DNA from: Chersky-267 sp034666965
GTDB lineage: Bacteria > Chloroflexota > Limnocylindria > Limnocylindrales > CSP1-4
Reading direction: 5' to 3'
Length of the DNA: 6,517 nucleotides
NCBI GenBank assembly: GCA_034666965.1
Contig: JAXDKT010000108.1
Span: forward strand, 1-6,517
Shown here: positions 1-5,818 of the stretch, in pieces
How positions within the stretch are numbered: the stretch's first letter is position 1
How the letters are laid out: every line of letters starts with the position of its first letter
Made by a program: the position numbers and the translations under genes
Notes under the pieces: generated by a model
Told to the model about the DNA's origin: nothing
What the model saw: only the letters and a program-made list of their open reading frames with translations
The model's database searches: none

Positions 1-44
1 GCCGCCGCCGGGCTCCAGGCTCACCCCGGGGTTGCGGTGCAGCC
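1..44. other. Left-edge sequence upstream of the hydrolase
   Basis: This short stretch holds no recognisable Shine-Dalgarno, -10 hexamer or RNA structure. The reading frame of the downstream hydrolase stays open through it to the window edge, so a more upstream start for that gene cannot be excluded. The implied extra residues are Arg/Pro/Gly-rich and do not look like a conserved domain. It may also contain the tail of an upstream gene. Confidence 0.4.
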
Positions 45-887
45 GTGACGCCGGGCGCGACCACCGGCTCGACGGTCTCCCGTGACGGGACCGCCATCGC
101 CTGGTTCCGCTCGGGTGGCGGCCCGCCAGTCGTGCTGGTCCATGGCGCCACGGCGGACCACACCGCCTGGCGCACGGCGGGTCCCCTGCTGGCTGCAGGC
201 CACACGCTCTACGCCGTCGATCGTCGCGGGCGCGGCGCGAGCGGCGACACGGAGCCCTACGCCATCGCCCGCGAGTACGAGGACGTGGCCGCGGTCGTCG
301 ATGCCGTGGCCGAGGCGGAGGGCCGATCCGTCGACGTCGTGGGCCACTCGTACGGTGGCCGGGTCGGGCTCGGAGCCGCAATGCTGACGCCCAACCTGCG
401 CCGACTGGTGGTGTACGAGGGCGCCCCCGCGCCGGACGGCCGCTCGTTCCACGGGACCGCCGTGATGGACCGTCTCGAGGAGCTGGCCGCCGACGATGAC
501 CGCGAGGGGCTGCTCTCGTACTTCCTGGCCACGGTGGTGGGCATGACTCCCGACGAGCTGGCGGCCTATCGGGTCGCCCCGACCTGGCCAGCGAGGGTCG
601 AGGCGGCTCCCACGATCGTCCGCGAGATGTGGGCCGAGGCGACCGAGGAAGCCGGCCCCGAGCGGTACGCCGCCGTCGACATCCCCGTTCTCCAGCTCGT
701 CGGGGGCGAGAGTGGCAGCGTCTTCACGGATGGCACCTGGGCCCTCGACCGGCTGCTGCCCAACGGCCGCGTGGTCGTGATCCCGGGCGCGAAGCACGCC
801 GCCCACCACAGCCACCCGGAGCGGTTCGTCGCCGTCGTTCGCGAGTTCCTCGACGACCCGGCCCCCGCGCCAACCGCCCTCGTCTGA
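45..887 (+). CDS. Alpha/beta hydrolase (alpha/beta-fold family, substrate unknown)
   Basis: This is a 280-residue, single-domain alpha/beta-fold hydrolase, a normal length for the family and probably cytoplasmic, since no signal peptide or membrane segment is visible. The N-terminal part has the family layout: strand-forming VVLVHG at residues 29-34, with the HG oxyanion-hole dipeptide, then the VDRRGRGAS stretch at 58-66. The nucleophile elbow GHSYGG at 100-105 places the catalytic Ser at 102. A helical cap covers roughly 130-205. The second half has IPVLQLVGGES at 213-223, where the triad acid is expected; Glu222 is the best candidate because no Asp sits at the usual place. KHAAHHSHPERF at 250-261 supplies the catalytic His, probably His251. 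Such proteins are esterases, lipases, epoxide or C-C hydrolases, or haloperoxidase-like; the substrate cannot be read from the sequence. The start is GTG without a clear Shine-Dalgarno, and the frame is open upstream, so the exact start is uncertain. The citrate synthase gene follows on the same strand after 34 bp. Confidence 0.9.
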   Translation: MTPGATTGSTVSRDGTAIAWFRSGGGPPVVLVHGATADHTAWRTAGPLLAAGHTLYAVDRRGRGASGDTEPYAIAREYEDVAAVVDAVAEAEGRSVDVVGHSYGGRVGLGAAMLTPNLRRLVVYEGAPAPDGRSFHGTAVMDRLEELAADDDREGLLSYFLATVVGMTPDELAAYRVAPTWPARVEAAPTIVREMWAEATEEAGPERYAAVDIPVLQLVGGESGSVFTDGTWALDRLLPNGRVVVIPGAKHAAHHSHPERFVAVVREFLDDPAPAPTALV

Positions 888-909
888 GCGGAGCGCCCGC
901 CAACGGCAC

Positions 910-921
910 TACCATGCGGGT
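910..921 (+). promoter_or_regulatory. Putative leaderless promoter of the citrate synthase gene
   Basis: TACCAT at 910-915 matches the TANNNT -10 consensus and is followed by exactly 6 nt (GCGGGT) before the ATG at 922. In actinobacteria and similar high-GC bacteria this spacing puts the transcription start on or next to the A of the start codon, giving an mRNA without a 5' leader. No Shine-Dalgarno precedes the ATG, which agrees. A good -35 box is not evident in the GC-rich sequence around 884-892, which is common for this promoter class. This is inferred from motif and spacing only. Confidence 0.55.
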
Positions 922-2043
922 ATGAGCGATACCCCCTCGACCTCCGCGCCAGTGGACGAGCGCCCGTACTCGCCGGGCCTCGCCGGGGTCGTGGCCGGGG
1001 AGACCGCCCTGGCGCTCGTCGACGGCGAGAATGGCCGCCTCCTGTATCGCGGCTACCCGATCGGCCAGCTCGTCGAGCACGGCACCTTCGACCAGGTCGC
1101 CGAGCTGCTGTGGACCGGCGAGTGGCGACCCGACGCGAAGCTGTCGGCGGCGCCGCTGACGCCGGGCGTCGAGGCGGTCCTGCGGGCGCTGCCGCGCGAG
1201 GCCCAGCCGATGGACGCCCTGCGGACCGCGATCAGCGCCTGGGGCGCGGCCGAGCGTCTGCCCTGGCCGCCAACCGTCGACCAGGCGCGGGCGCTGACGT
1301 CCTTCGCCCCGACGGCGCTTGCGGCGTTCGGTCGCATCCGCGAGGGCAAGGACCTGGTGTCGCCCGACCCCGACCTGCCGCTGTCCGGGGCGTTCCTCCA
1401 GATGCTCACCGGCGAACGCCCCGACGCGAGCCGGGTCCGGGCCCTGGATGCCTACTTCATCGTGGCGGCCGAGCACAGCTTCAACGCCTCGACCTTCGCC
1501 GCGCGGGTGATCACGTCCACCAGGTCGGATCTGGCCTCCGCAATCTGCGGGGCGATCGGCGCACTCAAGGGCCCGATCCACGGCGGCGCCCCGACCGAGG
1601 TGGTCAGCCAGCTTCACGAGATCGGCTCGGCCGATCGCGCCGAGGCCTGGATCCGGGACGCCCTCGATCGTCACGAACGGATCATGGGCTTCGGTCACCG
1701 CGTCTACCGCGCCTACGACCCGCGGGCGGCGGCGCTTCGGGATGTTGCCCGGTCGATGTCCGACATGGCCGAGTGGCTCGACCTGGCGGTCAAGGTCGAG
1801 GATGTCGCTCTCCGACTGCTGGCGGAGCGCCATCCCGAACGCCCACTCAAGACGAACGTCGAGTACTACACCGCCGCGGTGCTCCAGGGCGTCAAGCTCG
1901 CGCCGGAGTTCTACCCTGCGACGTTTGCACTGGCCCGCAACGCCGGCTGGACCGCCCACTGCATCGAGCAGGCGGCCGCGGATCGGATCATCCGGCCGGA
2001 CGTCCGCTACACCGGGCCAGCCGAGCGCAACCTCCCGACCTGA
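922..2043 (+). CDS. Citrate synthase-family enzyme (citrate / 2-methylcitrate synthase)
   Basis: This 373-residue protein matches the short citrate synthase type. The family reaction is condensation of acetyl-CoA (or propionyl-CoA in methylcitrate synthases) with oxaloacetate. Visible hallmarks are LLYRGYPIGQL at 40-50; AEHSFNAST at 183-191 with conserved His185; GPIHGGA at 217-223 with His220, corresponding to the histidine that enolises acetyl-CoA; and GFGHRVYR at 256-263 with His259, the oxaloacetate-binding and catalytic histidine. The third catalytic residue is normally Asp in a P-N-V-D-F-Y type motif. Here the motif is TNVEYY at 311-316, so Glu314 replaces Asp. I recall Glu at this place in some actinobacterial citrate synthase paralogues, so it may mark a subfamily rather than a dead enzyme. 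Citrate and methylcitrate synthase cannot be told apart by eye. No prp genes are adjacent. The ATG at 922 is chosen for the -10-like TACCAT 6 nt upstream. The MFS gene converges on it 15 bp downstream. Confidence 0.93.
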   Translation: MSDTPSTSAPVDERPYSPGLAGVVAGETALALVDGENGRLLYRGYPIGQLVEHGTFDQVAELLWTGEWRPDAKLSAAPLTPGVEAVLRALPREAQPMDALRTAISAWGAAERLPWPPTVDQARALTSFAPTALAAFGRIREGKDLVSPDPDLPLSGAFLQMLTGERPDASRVRALDAYFIVAAEHSFNASTFAARVITSTRSDLASAICGAIGALKGPIHGGAPTEVVSQLHEIGSADRAEAWIRDALDRHERIMGFGHRVYRAYDPRAAALRDVARSMSDMAEWLDLAVKVEDVALRLLAERHPERPLKTNVEYYTAAVLQGVKLAPEFYPATFALARNAGWTAHCIEQAAADRIIRPDVRYTGPAERNLPT

Positions 2044-2053
2044 GGTCCGCCGA

Positions 2054-2070
2054 GCCGCCTATCCGGCGGT
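2054..2070. terminator. Weak hairpin at the convergent citrate synthase/MFS gene ends
   Basis: CCGCC at 2055-2059 and GGCGG at 2065-2069 can pair in a 5-bp all-GC stem with a 5-nt loop, and 2054/2070 add a G-U pair. An alternative pairing is CCGCCG at 2047-2052 with CGGCGG at 2064-2069. The hairpin lies just past the citrate synthase stop and over the last MFS codons. There is no T-tract, so an intrinsic terminator of the usual kind is not supported; GC-rich repeats arise easily by chance here. Confidence 0.25.
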
Positions 2071-3327
2071 TGCCGCCGCCGGTGCGGAGCGACGCGTGGC
2101 CAGGACCAGGGCGCCGAGGAGATATACGGCGGCTCCCAGCCAGAACGGCGCCCACAGGCCGGCGTTGACGACGACCGCGCCCAGGATCGGGCCGACGATG
2201 CCCGCCGCATAGAGCGGCAGGTAGACCAGGTTGAGCGTGGCCGACCGGCGTTCGGGCGGGACCTCGGTGGCCAGCAGGCCGAAGACCATCGCCGAGATCG
2301 CCGCGCTGCAGGCGGCCATGGCCACCGCGATCAGGGCCAGGACCGGGACGCTGCCCACCACCGGCAGGAGCAGGTTGGCCATGCCTCCGCCGATGAGGGC
2401 CACCACCAGAACTGGCCGGAAGCCGATCCGGTCGCCCAGCCAGCCACCGATCGGGGAGACCAACGCTCCGATGAGGGCGGCCGTGCCCGCGACCAGGGCG
2501 ATGGCGCTGGCCAGGCCGGCGCGGCCATTGACGACCTCGACCACGACCGGGATGTACGGCCGGCCCATCTGGGTCGCCAGGAAGGCCACCCCGAAGATGG
2601 CAAAGATCCGGCGAACGGCCGGATCTGCCAGGACGCCGCGGACCGCCCCGAAGGCCAGGTCGAGCACCCGACCGGCGGGCACGACCGCGGGCCGGATCTC
2701 GCGCGAGCCAAAGCCGACCAGCACGGCCGTCCCGACCGACAGCCCCGCCGACACCCAGAAGACGGCCATCAACGGCAGATGGAACCCGTCGACGATGAGC
2801 CCGCCCAGGACGGGTCCGATGGCCATCCCCACCGCGCTGCTGGCTCCGAACAATGCGATCACGGTGCCCAGCCGATGGCGCGGGGTGACGTCGCCGATAG
2901 CCGCCAGCATGACCCCGGTGTTGCCCAGCTGGAACCCGACCAGGAGCATGCTCGCGGCCAGCTGCCACGGCTCGCGACTGAGGGCCACGCCGGCGAACAC
3001 GACCGCCTCGACCAGCGCGCTCCGGACGATGACCGCCTTGCGGCTGTACTTGTCGGCCCATACGCCCCAGAGCGGGACGAGCGGCGCCCCGACCACGAAG
3101 ATCAGAGCGCTGAAGATGCCCACGAAGCGGAGGCGGTCGACCTCGGCCACGCCCATCTCGCGCAGGTAGAGCGGCGCGAAGGCAAAGATCTGACTGACCC
3201 CCAGGCCCTCGACCATCGAGGTAATCCAGAAGATCGCCGCGATCTTGCGCCAGTCGTCGGCGGCGCGCCGGCCGGCCGATGGCGGGGCCGCCGATTCCGC
3301 GGGCAGGATCGGCTCGGGCATGACCAT
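2059..3327 (-). CDS. Major facilitator superfamily (MFS) transporter, 12 TM
   Basis: This is a 422-residue integral membrane protein of the usual MFS length. Twelve hydrophobic segments can be placed at roughly 28-50, 68-90, 98-116, 121-143, 154-177, 184-206, 240-262, 271-293, 304-323, 328-352, 366-388 and 391-410. A polar, basic loop at 207-239 separates the two six-helix halves. The MFS signature loop between helices 2 and 3 is clear: GVWADKYSRKAVIV at 88-101 (G-x-x-x-D-x-x-x-R-K). A weaker copy, GGWLGDRIGFRPVLV at 294-308, marks the second half. The N-terminal 25 residues are a polar, Ala/Pro-rich cytoplasmic tail. MFS carriers are ion-coupled or facilitated transporters; the overall look resembles drug/metabolite efflux members, but the substrate cannot be deduced. 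The ATG at 3327 has a promoter-like element just upstream; a second ATG two codons later (3321) is possible. The gene is divergent from the kinase gene and convergent with the citrate synthase. Confidence 0.92.
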   Translation of the reverse strand: MVMPEPILPAESAAPPSAGRRAADDWRKIAAIFWITSMVEGLGVSQIFAFAPLYLREMGVAEVDRLRFVGIFSALIFVVGAPLVPLWGVWADKYSRKAVIVRSALVEAVVFAGVALSREPWQLAASMLLVGFQLGNTGVMLAAIGDVTPRHRLGTVIALFGASSAVGMAIGPVLGGLIVDGFHLPLMAVFWVSAGLSVGTAVLVGFGSREIRPAVVPAGRVLDLAFGAVRGVLADPAVRRIFAIFGVAFLATQMGRPYIPVVVEVVNGRAGLASAIALVAGTAALIGALVSPIGGWLGDRIGFRPVLVVALIGGGMANLLLPVVGSVPVLALIAVAMAACSAAISAMVFGLLATEVPPERRSATLNLVYLPLYAAGIVGPILGAVVVNAGLWAPFWLGAAVYLLGALVLATRRSAPAAATAG

Positions 3328-3336
3328 CGTCGCGAC

Positions 3337-3366
3337 AGGCTAGCGGACGCGGCGCGGTTGTGTCGG
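3337..3366 (-). promoter_or_regulatory. Putative promoter of the MFS gene
   Basis: Reading the minus strand, CCGACA (3366-3361) resembles a -35 box (4 of 6 against TTGACA), and TAGCCT (3342-3337) fits the TANNNT -10 consensus, with an 18-bp spacer. The -10 ends 9 nt before the ATG at 3327, so the 5' leader would be at most a few nucleotides long. The MFS gene has no Shine-Dalgarno, which agrees with a leaderless or near-leaderless transcript. The assignment rests on motif and spacing only. Confidence 0.45.
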
Positions 3367-3399
3367 TCGGGTAGGCCAACGACCGATGGCGCCCTCGTG

Positions 3400-3412
3400 C
3401 ATCATGCCCGGG
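3400..3412 (+). promoter_or_regulatory. Possible -10 element decisive for the kinase start
   Basis: CATCAT at 3400-3405 lies 7 nt before the ATG at 3413, almost the same geometry as the TACCAT element before the citrate synthase start. It matches TANNNT at only two of the three key positions, and no -35 box is evident. If it is real, the kinase mRNA is leaderless and begins at 3413, not at the in-frame ATGs at 3386 or 3404. Confidence 0.3.
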
Positions 3413-4018
3413 ATGCCACGAATCGCCATTCCGTCCGGTGCCCTCGTCGTCCTGGTCGGCGTGGCCGGATCGGGCAAATCGACCTTTGCAGCGAGCCACT
3501 TCGAGCCCAGCCAGGTCCTCTCCTCGGACGCCTTTCGAGCGATGGTCGCCGACGACCCCGCCGACCAGCGGGCCAGTCGCGCCGCCTTCGAGCTGCTCCA
3601 CCTGGCCGCGCGCCGGCGCCTCGAGCGCGGCCGCCTGACGGTGATCGACGCCACCAGCGTCAGTCGCGCGGCGCGGATCGCCCTGCTCCGGCTGGCCCGC
3701 TCGGTCGGTCGGCCGGCGGTCGCGATCGTGCTCGACCCGCCGCTGGCTGTGTCTCTGGCGCGCAACGCGACGCGGGCCGACCGGATCGTGGCCGAGCCCA
3801 TCGTCCGTCGCCAGCACGTCGAGCTGGAGCGTTGGCTGGCCGTCGAGGACGGGCTCGCGGGCGAGGGGTTCGCGCTGGTCCAGCGCCTGTCCGATCCACT
3901 CGCCGAGGTCGACCTGGCCATCGTGCCCGGAGCCCGCCGTGGCGAAGCGGGGCCGACCCCGGGTACGATCCCGATGGTGCCCGAACGCCGGCGCCCCGCC
4001 AGGAGGACATCCCGATGA
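3413..4018 (+). CDS. Stand-alone Pnkp-like P-loop kinase (AAA_33 / polynucleotide kinase type)
   Basis: This protein of about 201 residues is a compact P-loop phosphotransferase. The Walker A motif GVAGSGKST lies at 16-24 (Lys22, Ser23). SSDAFR at 37-42 follows, then a VADD..DQ stretch at 45-52, a helix with AFELLHLAARRRLERGRLTVIDAT at 58-81, and an Arg-rich lid RNATRADR at 117-124 followed by VRRQ. This order is what I know from the kinase domain of bacterial Pnkp, which transfers the ATP gamma-phosphate to 5'-OH RNA or DNA ends. There the P-loop Lys/Ser, the Asp in SSD (general base), the Arg three residues later and a lid Arg are essential; equivalents here are Lys22, Ser23, Asp39, Arg42 and Arg121 or Arg124. 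Full Pnkp proteins also carry phosphatase and ligase domains, which are absent, so this is a single-domain relative whose substrate is unproven. The start at 3413 gives MPRIAIP directly before the first strand; ATGs at 3386 and 3404 would add 9 or 3 residues. The last 25 residues are Arg/Pro-rich and unlike the domain. The stop overlaps the next start as ATGA. Confidence 0.85.
   Translation: MPRIAIPSGALVVLVGVAGSGKSTFAASHFEPSQVLSSDAFRAMVADDPADQRASRAAFELLHLAARRRLERGRLTVIDATSVSRAARIALLRLARSVGRPAVAIVLDPPLAVSLARNATRADRIVAEPIVRRQHVELERWLAVEDGLAGEGFALVQRLSDPLAEVDLAIVPGARRGEAGPTPGTIPMVPERRRPARRTSR
3964..3969 (+). promoter_or_regulatory. Possible internal -10 hexamer before the anchored-protein gene
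   Basis: TACGAT fits the TANNNT consensus and lies inside the 3' end of the kinase gene, about 45 nt before the ATG at 4015. It could give the downstream gene its own promoter with a leader long enough to contain the AGGAGG site. No convincing -35 box is seen around 3941-3947, so this is weak. Confidence 0.22.
4001..4006 (+). promoter_or_regulatory. Strong Shine-Dalgarno fixing the start at 4015
   Basis: AGGAGG is a full match to the anti-Shine-Dalgarno core, with 8 nt before the ATG at 4015. It is the only strong Shine-Dalgarno I see in the window. It settles the start of the anchored-protein gene, whose frame stays open far upstream to 2779, and its position inside the kinase gene suggests translational coupling or reinitiation through the ATGA overlap. 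Confidence 0.8.
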
Positions 4019-4908
4019 CCGAAGAGCGATGGCGTTCCGTGGCGATCGCCCTGGGTGCGGTCCTCGTCGTGCTCGTCCTCGTCGCCGTGGCGACCAGCCG
4101 GCCCAGCGGACCGGCCGCGTCGCCCACGGGCAGTGGCTCGCCGGCCGGCGGCAGCGGCTCGCCGGGCACGTCGTCGGAGGCCTCGACCGAGCCCAGCGCG
4201 CCCGGGTCGGAGGCTCCCAGCGGTTCGGCCTCGACCGAGCCCAGCGGCAGTCCCACGATTCCGCCGAGCGCCGGTCTGGCCCAGATCACGTTCACCGATT
4301 TCCGGCTCGATGCGACCTCCGACCCCGACGGCCAGCCGCGCACGTTCACGTTCAAGACCGACGGACCGGGCAAGGTCACGGCCAAGCTCACCACCCGCAG
4401 CCCGCAGGGCACGGCGCGGTTCTGCCTGAAGGTCGGCAATGGCAGCCCGTTCTGCCGCAACTGGACGACCGGGACCCTGACCGGGACCACGAATGCCAAG
4501 AACAGGACGACCTTCCAGGTCACCCTCATCGGGGTCGGCATCGCCACGCCGAGCGTGGACCTGGCCCTGACGTTCCGGGCCAAGGATCCGTCGGTGACCC
4601 TCACCAACGGCCGCTTCGACGGGACCGGCAGCGACGCTGAGGGGTACAACGGCATGAGCGGCAAGGTCAAGATCCGCTCAGGCGGCACGTTCTCGATCAA
4701 GGCCGACTGGGGCGACACGCCCTTCAACTACACCTACACCCTGGTCGACCTGACGGCCCCCTCGCCGGGTGGCACGTTCACCGGCAACGGCACCGGCATC
4801 GAGCGAACCGATCCGGCCGCACCGACCCACCAATTCGGGTTCAGCCTGACCAACGACGAGAGCGGCGTGGGCCGGATGCCCCTGACCATGACCGTCGCCT
4901 GGAAGTAG
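4015..4908 (+). CDS. Membrane-anchored extracytoplasmic protein, Ser/Pro/Gly linker plus unknown beta-rich domain
   Basis: This is a 297-residue protein of unknown function. Residues 1-7 are charged (MTEERWR) and are followed by a long hydrophobic helix, SVAIALGAVLVVLVLVAVATS at 8-28. It has no lipobox cysteine and no clear signal peptidase site, so an uncleaved N-terminal anchor with the rest outside the membrane is likely. Residues 29-86 are a low-complexity linker of Ser, Pro, Gly, Thr, Ala and some Glu, typical of a flexible cell-wall-spanning or glycosylatable spacer. Residues 88-297 look like an all-beta domain of alternating polar and hydrophobic strands with Thr/Gly turns. It has only two cysteines, Cys137 and Cys147 (FCLKVGNGSPFC), well placed for a disulfide in an oxidising compartment. 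I do not recognise the domain; a carbohydrate-binding or Ig-like fold would be guesswork. The ATG at 4015 is fixed by AGGAGG and overlaps the kinase stop, so both genes are probably one operon. The EamA gene converges 9 bp downstream. Confidence 0.85.
   Translation: MTEERWRSVAIALGAVLVVLVLVAVATSRPSGPAASPTGSGSPAGGSGSPGTSSEASTEPSAPGSEAPSGSASTEPSGSPTIPPSAGLAQITFTDFRLDATSDPDGQPRTFTFKTDGPGKVTAKLTTRSPQGTARFCLKVGNGSPFCRNWTTGTLTGTTNAKNRTTFQVTLIGVGIATPSVDLALTFRAKDPSVTLTNGRFDGTGSDAEGYNGMSGKVKIRSGGTFSIKADWGDTPFNYTYTLVDLTAPSPGGTFTGNGTGIERTDPAAPTHQFGFSLTNDESGVGRMPLTMTVAWK
4129..4246 (+). repeat. In-frame short direct repeats in the linker-coding DNA
   Basis: Two exact 20-bp copies lie at 4179-4198 and 4227-4246, offset by 48 bp (16 codons), and both encode the core A-S-T-E-P-S. 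A second pair of 16-bp near-identical copies (one mismatch) at 4129-4144 and 4150-4165, offset by 21 bp (7 codons), encodes G-S-G-S-P. Both offsets are multiples of three, so the repeats keep the frame. This fits growth of the flexible linker by slippage or unequal recombination. Confidence 0.7.
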
Positions 4909-4917
4909 GCCGGCGGA

Positions 4918-5808
4918 TCAGCCCATCCGGACCAGGACGATGGCCGCGATCGCCGCGGCAACGCCCAGGGCGTGGGTGCCGGCCACCCGTTCCTTGAGGA
5001 TGAGCGCGGCCAGGATCAGCGTGGTGACCGGGTAGAGCGAGGAGAGGACGGCGGCGACGTCCAGGCGACCGGCCTGGGCGGCCAGGATGAACAGGCCGTT
5101 GCCGGCCATGTCCAGCCCGCCGACCACCAGGAGAAGCGGCCAGATCCGCTGGGGCAGACGCCAGCTCCGGCGGGTCGCCACGACGACGCTCACCACCATC
5201 GCCGCCTCGACCAGCCGGACGACGACGAGCGGACCGAACACGGAGCCGGGGCTGAAGCGGCTGACGATGACGTTGAAGGCGCCGATCGAGAGCCCGGCGA
5301 CCAGGGCGATGGCCACGTCCCGCGGGAGGCCCAGGACCCGTCCGCCGACCGGCCCCCCGGAGGCCTGAGCGGGACTGCTCGAGACGAGCACGACGGCAAC
5401 CAGCGCGAGCCCGATCCCAGCCAGGCTGGCCGGCCCGGGGAGGCCCTGCAGGGCGAGCCCGGCGAAGACCGGGACCGTCGCCGAGAGGACCCCGCTGATG
5501 GGCGCGACGACCCCCATCCGTCCGGTCGCGAGGCCACCGTAGAGCGCCCCGATGCCGATCGCACCGACGATCCCGCCCAGCACGGCCAGGGGGATCTCGG
5601 CGCCCGTCGGGGGCGCCTCCGCCCGGACGACGGCGACGCCCGCCGCCAGGATCCCGCCGACGAGTTGGGTCGCCAGGATGACCCCGAACAACGGCGCTCG
5701 ACGTCCGGCGATCCCGCCGCCGAAGTCACCGGCGCCCCAGGCCGCGGCCGAGGCCAGGCCCAGGACGACGACGATGGTTTGAGGGTCCAACGCGAACGGG
5801 TCGGGCAA
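4918..5808 (-). CDS. EamA / DMT-superfamily transporter, 10 TM
   Basis: This 296-residue protein is almost entirely membrane-embedded. Ten hydrophobic segments can be placed at roughly 11-28, 40-62, 73-92, 98-119, 126-144, 163-183, 190-211, 222-242, 248-270 and 277-294. They form the two five-helix repeats of the EamA (drug/metabolite transporter) family, whose usual length is about 290-300. The end of the second repeat, LYPVTTLILAALILKERV at 258-275, is the characteristic stretch leading to a conserved Glu, and VAPISGVLSATVPVFAG at 101-117 is its counterpart in the first repeat. Family members export amino acids, metabolites or drugs; the substrate is not visible here. The start is TTG at 5808, 10 bp after the ATPase stop, without a clear Shine-Dalgarno. 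A second in-frame TTG at 5790 is possible and would still keep every helix. The tight same-strand spacing suggests co-transcription with the ATPase. The 3' end converges on the anchored-protein gene. Confidence 0.9.
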   Translation of the reverse strand: MPDPFALDPQTIVVVLGLASAAAWGAGDFGGGIAGRRAPLFGVILATQLVGGILAAGVAVVRAEAPPTGAEIPLAVLGGIVGAIGIGALYGGLATGRMGVVAPISGVLSATVPVFAGLALQGLPGPASLAGIGLALVAVVLVSSSPAQASGGPVGGRVLGLPRDVAIALVAGLSIGAFNVIVSRFSPGSVFGPLVVVRLVEAAMVVSVVVATRRSWRLPQRIWPLLLVVGGLDMAGNGLFILAAQAGRLDVAAVLSSLYPVTTLILAALILKERVAGTHALGVAAAIAAIVLVRMG

Positions 5809-5818
5809 CGGCCGCTGC

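Noticed and set aside
724..1959. A 411-codon minus-strand open frame opposite the citrate synthase
   Set aside because: It is antisense to a gene with all family motifs and has a low-complexity Arg/Gly/Ala composition; it is a shadow frame.
1988..3817. A 609-codon open frame on the minus strand across the MFS and kinase genes
   Set aside because: Its translation is Arg/Gly/Pro-rich with no domain pattern. It shares the strand but not the frame of the MFS gene, whose helices are clear, and it runs antisense to the kinase. It is a GC-driven shadow.
2779..4014. An upstream extension of the anchored-protein frame giving a 709-residue product
   Set aside because: The extension is antisense to the MFS gene and overlaps the kinase in another frame. 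Its composition is Asp/Arg/Gly-rich without domains, and AGGAGG plus ATG at 4015 directly before a membrane anchor gives a convincing start.
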